Shown: in pieces, positions 31,749 through 41,510 of the stretch | How positions within the stretch are numbered: the first letter of the stretch is position 1 | Layout: the number at the start of each line of letters is the position of its first letter | Source: an uncultured Eubacteriales bacterium | Lineage (GTDB): Bacteria > Bacillota > Clostridia > Peptostreptococcales > Anaerovoracaceae | Direction of reading: 5' to 3' | NCBI GenBank assembly: GCA_900320285.1 | Contig: ONRQ01000013.1 | Location: forward strand, 1 to 47,268 | DNA length: 47,268 nt | The notes under the pieces: generated by a model | Seen by the model: only the letters and a program-made list of their open reading frames with translations | What the model was told of the DNA's origin: nothing | The model's database searches: none | Made by a program: the position numbers and the translations under genes

Positions 31749-33545
31749 TTATTTACGTCTGAACGATCTTTCGATGTCGTAACTGCTGATCCTTATGAAA
31801 GTAGGACGTCCGTGAGGACATGAATAAGGATTGTCGCAATCTGCAAGTTCTGACATCAGATCGTTTATTTCCTGTTCTGAAAGCACATCATGTGCCTTTA
31901 CTGCTGACTTGCACGATTTCATGATCAGCTTATCGATGACAACCTTATTGGAGCCACCGGCCTCCCCTGCTGCTTCAGCGTAGCCTCTGGCAAAACCTTC
32001 TGCTTCGTCAACAGTCATGTAAGGAGGTATCCCTCTTACTATAAACGTGCAGTCTCCGAAATCTTCTATATCATAGCCCATGCGAATAAGATCGCCGAGC
32101 CATTCTCCGCTCATTGAGTATACATCATTGCTCACAGAGATTGTGAAGGCTGTGAGAACAGGCTGTGGTGAGTGTGCGGAGTTATTATACCCGCGCATGA
32201 ACTTCTCATAAAAGATGCGTTCGTGAGCTGCGTGCTGGTCAAAAATGTAAAGCTCATCACTGTCCTGCATGATGATATAAGTGTTGAATACATAACCCTT
32301 GAAAACAAGGTCTGAAAATTCGAAAGGCGCAGGCTTCTGTGCCGGCTGGATTTCTGCTTGTGCAGGCATGGAAACAGGAGTATATATTTCTTCCTTTTCT
32401 TCAGCTGTTGCAGGCATTTCAACGCTTTCAGATGGAACATATGGTTCATGCCTGTCAAGGTTTTTCAGAAAATCACGTATAGATGTCTGCTCTGTTTCAT
32501 CCTTTTGCTGAACATCAACATTTAACTGTTTTTCAGGTGCTTTTTCAATGTTTTTAACAAAACCTTTAGGAATACCCGCATCTGTCATAACAGCATAGCT
32601 GACAGCATCTGATATCTCCTTTTTAACTTCATCCTGCTTCAGAAATCTTATCTCCTGCTTACCCGGATGAATATTTACATCGATATCACATGGTTCTGCC
32701 TCAATGAAGAGGACTGCTGCCGGAAAACCGCTGAATATACGTCCCTGATAACCTTCTTCAAGACCTTTTTCTATCAAAGCGCTTGAAACGAGTCTTCCAT
32801 TGACAAAGAAAAGCTGTCCTTTTCTTGTGTTCATTGTGCTTCCCGGATCTGCCACATAGCCTTTTATGTGCCCGTTTTCAACAGGAATCAGGCCGTTTCT
32901 GGCGATATTAGGATACAGCATTCTGACCACATTATACGGATCGCCGTCACCGTTTGTGGTGAAAAGCGTCATGCCGTTATTGATCATCATGAAACGTATG
33001 CCTGCATAACAAACAGCATACTGCTGTATAAGCTCAATAATTGAGGATGCTTCACGCGCATCTGTCTTCATGAACTTTCGTCTTGCAGGGGTGTTGTAGA
33101 ACAGATCTTCAACAATAACAGTAGTACCGGTATTGCAGCCTGTACGGTCCTTTGAAACAACTCTGCCTCCGTGCAGTACCAGCTTTACTCCTGACATATC
33201 TTCTGCCCGCCTGGTAACCATGGTGAGCCTGGAAACAGCGGATATGCTTGCAAGAGCCTCTCCCCTGAAACCGAGAGAAACTATGTTGTCAAGGTCTGCA
33301 ATACTGCTGATTTTGCTTGTTGCATGTCTGAGAAAAGCGGTTTCGGCTTCATCAAAAGAGATGCCGCATCCGTCGTCAGTTACACGTATATACGACTTGC
33401 CTCCGTTGCGTATCTCCACTATTATGGATGCCGCTCCGGCGTCTATTGAATTTTCAACCAGTTCCTTTACCGCAGAGACCGGTCTTTCAATTACTTCTCC
33501 GGCTGCTATCTTATCTGCGACAAAGCTGTCCAGTACTTTGATCAT
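31749..33545 (-). CDS. mutL: DNA mismatch repair protein MutL
   Basis: The 598-residue MutL has an N-terminal GHKL ATPase (IAAGEVIERPVSAVKELVENSIDAGA, DDGCG, GFRGEALASI). A long acidic linker (about 330-410) follows, then a C-terminal dimerisation domain with the endonuclease metal motif DQHAAHERIFYEKF, that is DQHA-x2-E-x4-E. This nicking-type MutL occurs in bacteria that lack MutH. CPHGRPTFIRI near the end is the second conserved metal site. It works with MutS at mismatches. The start overlaps the mutS stop by 4 nt. Confidence 0.97.
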   Translation of the reverse strand: MIKVLDSFVADKIAAGEVIERPVSAVKELVENSIDAGAASIIVEIRNGGKSYIRVTDDGCGISFDEAETAFLRHATSKISSIADLDNIVSLGFRGEALASISAVSRLTMVTRRAEDMSGVKLVLHGGRVVSKDRTGCNTGTTVIVEDLFYNTPARRKFMKTDAREASSIIELIQQYAVCYAGIRFMMINNGMTLFTTNGDGDPYNVVRMLYPNIARNGLIPVENGHIKGYVADPGSTMNTRKGQLFFVNGRLVSSALIEKGLEEGYQGRIFSGFPAAVLFIEAEPCDIDVNIHPGKQEIRFLKQDEVKKEISDAVSYAVMTDAGIPKGFVKNIEKAPEKQLNVDVQQKDETEQTSIRDFLKNLDRHEPYVPSESVEMPATAEEKEEIYTPVSMPAQAEIQPAQKPAPFEFSDLVFKGYVFNTYIIMQDSDELYIFDQHAAHERIFYEKFMRGYNNSAHSPQPVLTAFTISVSNDVYSMSGEWLGDLIRMGYDIEDFGDCTFIVRGIPPYMTVDEAEGFARGYAEAAGEAGGSNKVVIDKLIMKSCKSAVKAHDVLSEQEINDLMSELADCDNPYSCPHGRPTFIRISSYDIERSFRRK

Positions 33546-36199
33546 AATTCTCTGTCGTTGAATTCTTCGATGATTTCCTGAAGTTTTACAAGAGCGGAAA
33601 CCGGTGTCATAGTGTTTATATCGATTTCGCCTATCTTTGAAGCAAGATGCCTGTATTTGGCCGCGTCTGAGCTTATTCCTTCCTCCGCAAGCTCATCTGA
33701 CATGAACGAGATCTGCTCTGATGTTTCTGCGCTGTTACCGCGCACTTCAGCCGACAGTGTTTCGAGTTCATTCAGCTTATGCCTGGCGTCTCTTCTTATG
33801 ACTTCAGGAATACCCGCTATTCTGGCAACATGTATTCCGTAGCTCTTGCTTGCAGGTCCTTCAATTATGTTATGGAGGAATACGACATCGTTCCCGTCTT
33901 CTGCTGCAGCGACAGAAAGATTGTGTATGCTCTCCTTCTCGTCTTCGAGTTCGGTAAGCTCATGATAATGAGTCGCGAACATCGTTCTTACCCTGTGTGC
34001 AGGATCTGCCAGATATGAGGCTGTTGCCCATGCTATGGAAAGTCCGTCGAATGTGCTGGTTCCACGGCCGATCTCGTCGAGTATTATAAGGCTTCTCGAA
34101 GTAGCATTTCTGAGTATTCCGGCCAGCTCGCTCATTTCTATATAGAAAGTAGACTGACCGTAAGCCAGATTGTCGGAAGCTCCGATCCTTGTAAATATGC
34201 GGTCTGTAACCCCGATCACAGCGCTTTCTGCCGGAACGAAGCATCCTATCTGAGCCATCAGAACTATGATGGCAGTCTGTCTCATGTAAGTTGATTTACC
34301 GGACATGTTAGGACCCGTTATGATAAGCATGCTGCGTTCGTTCATATCGATGTATGTATCATTTGAAACGAACATTCCTGCTCCGAGAAGCTGTTCCACG
34401 GCCGGGTGCCTTCCGCGCTTTATATCGATCACATCACCGTCGTTTACTTCCGGCTTAACATAGCCGTTTGCAGCGGCGGTTTTTGCGAATGAGATCAGAA
34501 CATCCAGTTCCGCAACAGCTGCGGAAGCGCTCTGAAGTCCTGTGATATATGGTTCTATCGCAGTTCTTATCCTGCGGAATTCTTCGTATTCGATCTTGTT
34601 GATCCTGGCCTCAGCAGAGAGGACAAGATCTTCTTTTTCCTTTAATTCAGGAGTTATGTATCTCTCATTATTAACGAGAGTCTGTTTCCTTATATAATCT
34701 TCCGGCACTTTATCGATCATGCCCTTGCTGACATCGATGTAGTAACCGAAAACCTTGTTGAATCCGACTCTGAGAGTCTTGATCCCGGTTCTTTCTTTTT
34801 CTGTATTCTCAAGATTTGCGATCCATTCCTTGGCGCCGGAAATGGATTCCTTGAGTTTATCCAGGTCTTTTGAATAACCTGCCTTGATTATCCCGCCTTC
34901 AGTTATGCCCATAGGAGGCTCTTCGCAGACGGATCTGTCGATGAGCGTATAAAGCTCATCAAAGTCCCCTATCGACCCGTTCAGCTCTTTAAGCAGAAAT
35001 GCTGAAGCATCTGAAAGTTCGTACTTTATATCCGGGAGCTGTGCAAGGGTCTTTTTCAGCGCTATAAGATCGCGCGCATCAGCGCGTCCTGTAGCGACTC
35101 TGGCGGTCAGTCTCTGAAAGTCGTAGATATATTTAAGGCTGTTCGAAATGTTGTTTGCCTTTACCGGATCATTTCTGAGCTCTTCCACGGCATCAAGACG
35201 CCTTCGGATCTCTGCAACTTCAGTCAGAGGTTCCCTGAGCCAGGCTCTGAGCAGCCTCCCGCCCATTGCAGTCCTTGTTTTTCCTATAACTCCAAGCAGC
35301 GACCCTTTGACGTCGCCATCGTATATCGTTTCAAGAAGTTCAAGGTTGCGGAGAGTGGATCTGTCGAGATGCATCACTCCGTCGTGCTGTTTGATGGTTA
35401 CATCTCTGAACTGATCCAGGTCACCTTTCTGTGTATCTCTCAGATACATCAGCAGAGCTCCGATCGCAGAGGTCATCTCTTCCCTGCCTTCAAGGTCAAG
35501 AGGTATAAGCGATGATACATCAAACTGATCCATCAGCACGTCCCTGGCTGTCTGATATCTGTAATATGAATCATCGATACGGTCGAGATAAACGCTTAGC
35601 ATGTGCTCAGAAAGAGATATTTCAACGTCTGAAGCTATCTCATCGCTGATGACGAGTTCTTTTACATCAAGTATTGAAATATCGTTCAGAAGGCGCTCAA
35701 ATGAAAGCTTCTTCCCTGTTTTTTCAGTCTCATACTCATAAGCGCTGAGCTCACCGGTACTTATATCTGCCAGAGCAACCGCTGTAAGTTCATCAGATAT
35801 GCAGGCCGAAGCAATAAACACATTGCTTTCACTTCTGGACGGATCGCTGATGTCGAGAGTACCCGGAGTATATATGCGGGTGATCTCACGTCTTACGATC
35901 CCCTTTGCTTCCGCCGGATCTTCCACCTGCTCGCAGATGGCAACTTTATGCCCATTGTTTACAAGCCTTACGATGTACTGATCGACCGAGTGAAAAGGAA
36001 CACCGCACATCGGTGCTCTCTGCTCAAGACCGCAGTTTCTTCCGGTCAGGGTAAGCTCAAGCTCCCTCGATGCAAGTATGGCATCATCAAAGAACATCTC
36101 GTAGAAATCTCCGAGACGGTACATAAGGATGGCGTCTTTGTAGTCATCCTTGATTGCCGAATATTGCTGCATCATTGGGGATAGTTTTGCTTCTGCCAT
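33542..36199 (-). CDS. mutS: DNA mismatch recognition protein MutS
   Basis: The protein has 885 residues and is full length for MutS1. It starts with SPMMQQYSAIKDDYKDAILMYRLGDFYEMFF, the mismatch-binding domain including the G-D-F-Y-E motif. Core lever and clamp domains fill the middle. The ATPase domain near 615 has the Walker A GPNMSGKSTYMRQ and DEIGRGTSTFDG near 700. The C-terminal end bears a normal helical tail. It opens the mutS-mutL-miaA operon. No dedicated promoter was located; the 74-nt gap upstream holds the palindrome at 36217. Confidence 0.98.
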   Translation of the reverse strand: MAEAKLSPMMQQYSAIKDDYKDAILMYRLGDFYEMFFDDAILASRELELTLTGRNCGLEQRAPMCGVPFHSVDQYIVRLVNNGHKVAICEQVEDPAEAKGIVRREITRIYTPGTLDISDPSRSESNVFIASACISDELTAVALADISTGELSAYEYETEKTGKKLSFERLLNDISILDVKELVISDEIASDVEISLSEHMLSVYLDRIDDSYYRYQTARDVLMDQFDVSSLIPLDLEGREEMTSAIGALLMYLRDTQKGDLDQFRDVTIKQHDGVMHLDRSTLRNLELLETIYDGDVKGSLLGVIGKTRTAMGGRLLRAWLREPLTEVAEIRRRLDAVEELRNDPVKANNISNSLKYIYDFQRLTARVATGRADARDLIALKKTLAQLPDIKYELSDASAFLLKELNGSIGDFDELYTLIDRSVCEEPPMGITEGGIIKAGYSKDLDKLKESISGAKEWIANLENTEKERTGIKTLRVGFNKVFGYYIDVSKGMIDKVPEDYIRKQTLVNNERYITPELKEKEDLVLSAEARINKIEYEEFRRIRTAIEPYITGLQSASAAVAELDVLISFAKTAAANGYVKPEVNDGDVIDIKRGRHPAVEQLLGAGMFVSNDTYIDMNERSMLIITGPNMSGKSTYMRQTAIIVLMAQIGCFVPAESAVIGVTDRIFTRIGASDNLAYGQSTFYIEMSELAGILRNATSRSLIILDEIGRGTSTFDGLSIAWATASYLADPAHRVRTMFATHYHELTELEDEKESIHNLSVAAAEDGNDVVFLHNIIEGPASKSYGIHVARIAGIPEVIRRDARHKLNELETLSAEVRGNSAETSEQISFMSDELAEEGISSDAAKYRHLASKIGEIDINTMTPVSALVKLQEIIEEFNDREL

Positions 36200-36216
36200 T
36201 TTGTCTCAATAAAGTT

Positions 36217-36242
36217 GTAGGGGGAACCGAAATTCCCCCTAC
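36217..36242. repeat. Palindrome between aminotransferase and mutS
   Basis: GTAGGGGGAA (36217-36226) and TTCCCCCTAC (36233-36242) form a perfect 10-bp stem with the 6-nt loop CCGAAA. On the minus strand only an AACTTTATT tract follows, so it may be a weak terminator for the aminotransferase transcript or a REP-like repeat. Confidence 0.65.
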
Positions 36243-36273
36243 CGTCAGTTCAAGTGAATTGTTCGGTGCAATA

Positions 36274-37470
36274 CTACTTTGCGTTGTAAGCGGCAACACC
36301 CATCTTAATGAGCTCGCAAGCTCTTCTCATCTTGTCAGGTGTCAGAACGTATGCGATACGCATCTCGTTTCCGCCGAGACCCTTTGTTGCATAGAATCCA
36401 GGAGCCGGTGCGAACATTGCTGTTTCACCGTTATCGTCGAATTCCTTAAGCATGAACATCAGGAAGGACTCGATGTCGTCAACAGGCAGCTTGCATGTCA
36501 TGTAGAATGCACCTGCAGGCTTCTGGCAAACGATTCCAGGGATCTTGGAGAGCTCTTCATAAGCAGCGTCTCTTCTTGCTTCATACTCAGCTTTAGCCTC
36601 ATCATAGTAGCTCTTGTCCATTCTGTAGAGAGCTGCAGCGCCTACCTGCTCAAGTGTAGGTACGCAGAGTCTGCCCTGAGCGAGCTTGAGGAGTGCGCTC
36701 ATGAACTCTTCGTTCTTGGAGATAGCAGCACCGATTCTTGCTCCGCATGCAGACCATCTCTTGGAGACGGAGTCAACGATGACAACTCTGTCAGCGATGT
36801 CAGGGAGCTGTCCGAATGAGTGAGCCTCAGCTCCGTCATATACGAACTCTCTGTAAACCTCGTCGGAGATGATCCAGAGATCGTGCTCCTTAGCGATGTC
36901 GCCGATAAGCTTCATGTCTTCAAGTGTAAGAACTCTTCCTGTCGGGTTGCCAGGCGAGAGGCAGCAGATAGCTTTTGTCTTAGGTGTGATAGCAGCCTCG
37001 ATGAGGTCTCTCTTTGCCCAGTTGTAGCCATCCTCTGCGGAAGTTGTCAGCGGTACGAGAACACCGGAAACCTCGTTGCAGAATGTGTTGTAGTTTGTGT
37101 AGAAAGGCTCAGCGATCAGAGCTTCATCTCCAGGATTGAGAAGAGCTGTGAAAGCGAGGATCAGAGCTTCGGAACCTCCGTTAGTGATAAGGATGTCCTT
37201 TCTCTCATACTCCATGCCGAAGTCTCTCTTCATGTAGTCGATCATTGCGTCACGCAGTTCGTCGATACCCTGGGACTCAGCATAAGCGATGACCTTCTTA
37301 TCGAACTTTCTGATTGCTTCCATGAAGCAAGGAGGAGTCTCGATATCCGGCTGACCGATGTTAAGACGATAGACCTTTTTGCCATGTTCTCTTTCGGCCT
37401 CAAAAGCAAATACGTTGAATCTTCTGATTGGTGAGAACTGCATTGCTGCACATCTTTTTGAAACTTCCAT
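36274..37470 (-). CDS. Class I/II pyridoxal-phosphate aminotransferase
   Basis: The 398-residue protein is a fold-type I aminotransferase: RLNIGQPDIETPP near 33, NGGSEALILAF near 93 (cofactor phosphate contact), SPGNPTGRVL near 175 and SVSKRWSACGARIGA near 235 with the Schiff-base Lys; the C-terminal Arg is in GGNEMRIAYV. The pattern fits aspartate or aromatic aminotransferases of subgroup I; the exact amino acid is uncertain. It has its own AAGGAG site and lies between the tlyA and mutS operons. It contains no evident damage. Confidence 0.92.
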   Translation of the reverse strand: MEVSKRCAAMQFSPIRRFNVFAFEAEREHGKKVYRLNIGQPDIETPPCFMEAIRKFDKKVIAYAESQGIDELRDAMIDYMKRDFGMEYERKDILITNGGSEALILAFTALLNPGDEALIAEPFYTNYNTFCNEVSGVLVPLTTSAEDGYNWAKRDLIEAAITPKTKAICCLSPGNPTGRVLTLEDMKLIGDIAKEHDLWIISDEVYREFVYDGAEAHSFGQLPDIADRVVIVDSVSKRWSACGARIGAAISKNEEFMSALLKLAQGRLCVPTLEQVGAAALYRMDKSYYDEAKAEYEARRDAAYEELSKIPGIVCQKPAGAFYMTCKLPVDDIESFLMFMLKEFDDNGETAMFAPAPGFYATKGLGGNEMRIAYVLTPDKMRRACELIKMGVAAYNAK

Positions 37471-37528
37471 TTGAATCTCCTTACATAAAAATTGGTGATA
37501 GCTTTGGGGTTAAAATTGTTTAAAAATT

Positions 37529-38323
37529 TTATTTATTTAAGCCTGAGTGAGCTTCATTTACAACTTTGCTCACACCTACTTTATTATCGCACTTTTTACG
37601 TGAAAGTAAAAGTAAATATTCTATATTTCCTTTAGTTCCTTTTATAGGAGAATATGACAGCTCCTGAGCATAAAGGCCGTTGTCTGATGCATACCCGATA
37701 ACACTGTTTATTACATCTTCATGTACCGAAGGTTCCCTTACGATACCTCCCTTTCCTACCTGCTCTCTGCCTGCCTCAAACTGAGGTTTTACAAGACAAA
37801 GAATCAGTCCGTCTTCAGAAAGTACCTGTGCCGCCACAGGGAACATGTGCTTTACGGATATGAAGCTGACATCTATCGATATGAGATCTACAGGTTCCTC
37901 TATGAGAGATGTGTCCAGATAACGTATGTTGGTCTTCTCCATATTGACCACACGCTCATCGGTCCTGAGCTTGTAGTCAAGCTGGCCGTAACCGACATCG
38001 ATCGCATATACCTTACGGGCTCCGTGCTGCAGCATGCAGTCTGTAAATCGTCCTGTTGAAGCTCCCATGTCAATACATACGGCATCTTTACAATCGACGC
38101 CCCATTCATTGATGGCTTTTTCGAGCTTGAGACCGCCTCTGCTTACATACGGACATTCCTGCCCTTTTACCTGTATGTCAGAATCGATATCAAAACGCGT
38201 GCCCGGCTTGTCTTCAAGCCTGCCGTCAACGGTCACAAGTCCCGCCATGATAGTGCGCTTGGCTTTCTCGCGCGTTTCGGCAAGACCGTTATTTACAAGG
38301 AGTACATCCAGTCGTTCTTTCAT
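37529..38323 (-). CDS. tlyA: TlyA-family rRNA 2'-O-methyltransferase
   Basis: The protein of 264 residues has an N-terminal S4 RNA-binding domain (RLDVLLVNNGLAETREKAKRTIMAGLVTVDG) and a FtsJ-type SAM methyltransferase domain (VCIDMGASTGRFTDCMLQHGARKVYAIDVG near 85, LISIDVSFISVKH near 148, LVKPQFEAGR near 180). TlyA methylates 16S and 23S rRNA and affects capreomycin sensitivity. It follows ispA by 6 nt. In many clostridia nadK, argR and recN come next; here an aminotransferase does instead. Confidence 0.94.
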   Translation of the reverse strand: MKERLDVLLVNNGLAETREKAKRTIMAGLVTVDGRLEDKPGTRFDIDSDIQVKGQECPYVSRGGLKLEKAINEWGVDCKDAVCIDMGASTGRFTDCMLQHGARKVYAIDVGYGQLDYKLRTDERVVNMEKTNIRYLDTSLIEEPVDLISIDVSFISVKHMFPVAAQVLSEDGLILCLVKPQFEAGREQVGKGGIVREPSVHEDVINSVIGYASDNGLYAQELSYSPIKGTKGNIEYLLLLSRKKCDNKVGVSKVVNEAHSGLNK

Positions 38324-38329
38324 ATTATG

Positions 38330-39220
38330 TCAGTATTTTCTTATCTCGAGTGAGTCAGCAAGAGCAGTAAAGAATTCCGCGTCATTTTCATATGGAGCCA
38401 AAGCTTCCTTTGCTTCTGCCGTAAGCCTGTGAAGCTCTGCTTTTGCATTATCGATGCCGTGTACAAATGCGTAATTGCATTTACCCTGCTCTGCGTCTTT
38501 ACCCAGAGTCTTGCCAAGCAGTGCCTGATCTCCTTCAATATCGAGGATGTCATCAAGGATCTGAAATCCTACGCCTATATCTCTTGCATAAACAGTGAAC
38601 CTTCCGAGCATGTCATCGTCCGCACCTGCAATCATCAGCCCCGCTCTGACCGGTGCTGTTATGAGATCGGCAGTTTTGTGCAGCTCGATAAACCTTATAA
38701 GCTCTGCTGTCGGTTCAAGATTTTCGCCCTTTATATCTGCCGTCTGGCCTGCGATCATACCCGTAGCTCCGGCACGTGACATGATCTCATGCGCTGCTCT
38801 GATATGATTTCTCATTTTTGCCGGATCATCACTGTATTCAAGAGGACAGCCTGTTACGATCTCCGCGGCTGTTGACAGAAGTCCGTCTCCGGCGAGTATC
38901 GCCATTGCTTCGCCGAAAACCTTGTGGTTGGTCGGTTTGCCTCTCCTGAGATCATCATTGTCCATTGCAGGCAGATCATCGTGGATCAGAGAATATGTAT
39001 GGATGTATTCCAGCGCCAGAGCATACGGAAGAGCTTCATCAACACTTCCGCCCGCAAATTCACACGAAGCAAGCAAAAGCGCAGGTCTGAGCCTCTTTCC
39101 TCCGACTTCCAGACTGTATCTCATGGCATCAGCCAGTTCGGATGCCTCATCGCCCGCATCCGCAATAAGATCTGTCAGATGCGAATTGACTATCTCTCTG
39201 TATTCATTAAAGCTGCGCAT
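38330..39220 (-). CDS. ispA: Farnesyl/geranyl diphosphate synthase
   Basis: This 296-residue prenyl synthase has the first aspartate-rich motif as HDDLPAMDNDDLRRGKPTNH near residue 82 and the second as GFQILDDILDIEGD near 220, with GGKRLRPAL near 38. The pattern is of bacterial FPP synthases, which join IPP and DMAPP into C15 chains for undecaprenyl and other lipids. It overlaps xseB by 14 nt and is followed by tlyA in 6 nt. A dxs gene, often between ispA and tlyA, is absent. Confidence 0.95.
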   Translation of the reverse strand: MRSFNEYREIVNSHLTDLIADAGDEASELADAMRYSLEVGGKRLRPALLLASCEFAGGSVDEALPYALALEYIHTYSLIHDDLPAMDNDDLRRGKPTNHKVFGEAMAILAGDGLLSTAAEIVTGCPLEYSDDPAKMRNHIRAAHEIMSRAGATGMIAGQTADIKGENLEPTAELIRFIELHKTADLITAPVRAGLMIAGADDDMLGRFTVYARDIGVGFQILDDILDIEGDQALLGKTLGKDAEQGKCNYAFVHGIDNAKAELHRLTAEAKEALAPYENDAEFFTALADSLEIRKY

Positions 39221-39431
39221 CTTTCAGTTCTCCATTTTCATACAGCTGTATCTTCTGCTCAGCGCTTTCGAGTATTTTTCTGCAGTATTCTGCTTCTTTC
39301 ATTCCTGCATCGAACAGCTTAAGAGAATCTTCCAGCGTCGTAGCCTGCCTTCCTATTTCGGAAGCAGCATTCTGCAGGTCCTTCAATGCTTCGGTAAATG
39401 ATTTTTCTGCCATGTCCGACCTTCCCGTCAA
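39207..39431 (-). CDS. xseB: Exodeoxyribonuclease VII small subunit
   Basis: The 74-residue protein has the XseB helical pattern: SFTEALKDLQNAASEIGRQATTLEDSLKLFDAGMKEAEYCRKIL, divided by normal family variation. It assembles in several copies with XseA to degrade single-stranded DNA. It overlaps xseA by 4 nt and ispA by 14 nt, which is the standard clostridial coupling. The listed start is the only reasonable one. Confidence 0.93.
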   Translation of the reverse strand: MTGRSDMAEKSFTEALKDLQNAASEIGRQATTLEDSLKLFDAGMKEAEYCRKILESAEQKIQLYENGELKDAQL

Positions 39432-40570
39432 TTCAGATCAACATTCGTGACTTTCGCGCTGAAGCTTCCGTCACTCATAACTATATCGTATTCTTCTCCG
39501 ACCTTGATTCCGGCTGCTGCAGGAACGATTCTTCCGTTTTTATCCGTTACCGCAGCATATCCTTTTGAAAATACACGCCGCGGATCATTCTCTCTGAGCA
39601 TGATCACAGCTTTATCAACAGCAGCTGATGCTTCAGCAAGCTTTGAGTGTATATTTGCACTAAGAAGTGCTTTAGCGCTTTCAAGAATTCTTTTCTCAGC
39701 AGCGATCTTCTGATCTATAGAGGTGAGAAGTATCTTTGTACTCCGTTCAATATCATCTTTTAGTTCGTAGGTGTCCATTACGGCCATATCAGCAGCTGCT
39801 GTAGGAGTCTCAGCTCTTGCGTCGGCAACAAAATCACTTATCGAAAAGTCTATCTCGTGGCCGACCGCGCTTATTACCGGTATCTCTGATGCGAAAATCG
39901 TTCTTGCTACTTCTTCATCGTTGAATGCGGCGAGATCTTCAGGAGAGCCTCCGCCTCTTCCTACTATCAGGGTATCTATTCTTATGCCGTTCCTGTTAAG
40001 GCTGTTGGCTGCTCTTATATTCTCACAGATACTGTTTACCGCCCCTATACCCTGTACAGCCGTAGGAAAAATAAGAATATCTGTAAAATCGTTCTTTGCA
40101 GTAATGATCTTGCGGATATCCTCTATGGCTGCTCCTGTGGCAGAAGTGATGACACCTACCCTGTAAGGAAATACCGGGATCGGCTTTTTATATTTTTTAT
40201 CAAACAGTCCTTCTTTTTCGAGCTTTTCCTTTATGCGGTTGAACTCAGCCGCAAGGTCACCTTCCCCCAGTGCCTCAACGTATCTTATGCTGAGCGAGTA
40301 TGTTCCGTTTCTCGGATAAGGACTTATATCGCAGACTGCGACTATCTTTTTACCGTTTTCAACCAGAGACATGTCGATCCTGGACGCGTTCTGTCCCCAG
40401 ATGGCACAGCGTATCTGGCTTGATGAGTCCTTCAGGGTCAGGTAATAATGCTGTCCGCTCCTGCTGAAGCCCGAAACTTCTCCCTCAACAGCAAGGCCGC
40501 GCAGATTGAGATCATCGCGCAGCTTTTTAGCTATATATTCATTTACCTGAGTTACTGTTACCGGTTTCAT
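39428..40570 (-). CDS. xseA: Exodeoxyribonuclease VII large subunit
   Basis: Start chosen at ATG 40570 (MKPVTVTQVNEYI), the family start, instead of an upstream ATG at 40630 that would read through the tsaD paralogue's end. The 380-residue protein has an N-terminal OB fold (VEGEVSGFSRSGQHYYLTLKD), then the nuclease core FPYRVGVITSATGAAIEDI near 130 and GRGGGSPEDLAAFNDEEVARTIF near 210, GHEIDFSISDFVADARAETPTAAAD near 260. Its first 32 nt overlap the 3' end of the damaged tsaD-like gene. Confidence 0.95.
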   Translation of the reverse strand: MKPVTVTQVNEYIAKKLRDDLNLRGLAVEGEVSGFSRSGQHYYLTLKDSSSQIRCAIWGQNASRIDMSLVENGKKIVAVCDISPYPRNGTYSLSIRYVEALGEGDLAAEFNRIKEKLEKEGLFDKKYKKPIPVFPYRVGVITSATGAAIEDIRKIITAKNDFTDILIFPTAVQGIGAVNSICENIRAANSLNRNGIRIDTLIVGRGGGSPEDLAAFNDEEVARTIFASEIPVISAVGHEIDFSISDFVADARAETPTAAADMAVMDTYELKDDIERSTKILLTSIDQKIAAEKRILESAKALLSANIHSKLAEASAAVDKAVIMLRENDPRRVFSKGYAAVTDKNGRIVPAAAGIKVGEEYDIVMSDGSFSAKVTNVDLN

Positions 40571-41506
40571 ATATCCTTTTCGCAAGAAGTGCGGCACCTG
40601 CAGCATTGTCTCCGGACAATTCAGGAGCACCGAAATGTATATCTAAAGATCTGTTTCTTTCAGCAATGGCACGGAATGTACGGCTTGAAGCCACTCCGCC
40701 TGCCATGTAAATACTTTGTGCACAATACTTTTCACTCAGATACTGCGCGTCTTTTATCAGCATTTCAGATACATTTGCAAAAAGCTCTGCTGTTACATCT
40801 GCAGCTGATGCAGTATCCTTTGTTCCGGCGTATCTCATGAGTCTGGTCTCAGCACCTGAGAGGTTGAAATAGCCATCTTTCATCCTTAATATCGGAATCA
40901 CTCCGGTCTTTTGTATTTTTCCGGAGTCGAAATCTGCTTTTTCGAGGACCTCATATGCCATGTCATCAAGATACTTTCCTGACGGAAAAGGCATCCCGAT
41001 CGCTACTCCGAACCGGTCCAGAAGCTGGCCCACCGATATATCGAGAGTTCCGGACTGCACAGCAATGCCTCAGTAGTACCGCCGCTCAGATGGAAGAACA
41101 TTGTTTTAGAAGCAGATGTCTTCCCTTCGCTTTCCATTACTGCAGCAGCATGCCCTTCCTGATGTGAAAAGCAGTACATTGGGATACGGAGCGCTGCGGC
41201 GATCTCTCTGGCGGCATTGACTCCTGCAAGAAAACACGGCATGTATGAGCCTTCTATCCTTCTCGGCCTTTCTGAAACACCTATCGCACGGATACAGGCA
41301 GTATCAACAGACCCTAACAATTCTTCAATATATCCCGGAAGTCTGTTGCTGTGCATGAAAAACGCTTCTGACTGCCTCAGACCCCGTTTTCCTTCAGGCA
41401 CATCGAGAAGCACAGCCTTTTGTATCAGAACTGTGCCATCGGAATCAACGACTGCCGCTGATGTTCTGTAATTTGAAGTGTCTATCCCAAGATACAGACT
41501 TTTCAT
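40539..41506 (-). pseudogene. TsaD/Kae1-family paralogue, frameshifted with a small apparent deletion
   Basis: From ATG 41506 (MKSLYLGIDTSNYRTSAA) the frame encodes the N-terminal lobe with the HxxxH metal motif SHQEGH near residue 113 and HLSGGTTEALLC near 138, then runs out of frame. The rest (SGTLDISVGQLLDRFG, FPSGKYLDDMA, MAGGVASSRTFRA, SGDNAAGAALLA) lies in another frame to 40539. At the junction (about 41060) a dozen or so residues between GGTTEALL and GTLD appear to be missing, so a small out-of-frame deletion is likely. This is the nusB-xseA-linked clostridial paralogue, not the canonical tsaD. Its exact role is unknown. A sequencing error is possible. Confidence 0.8.
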
Positions 41507-41510
41507 ACGA

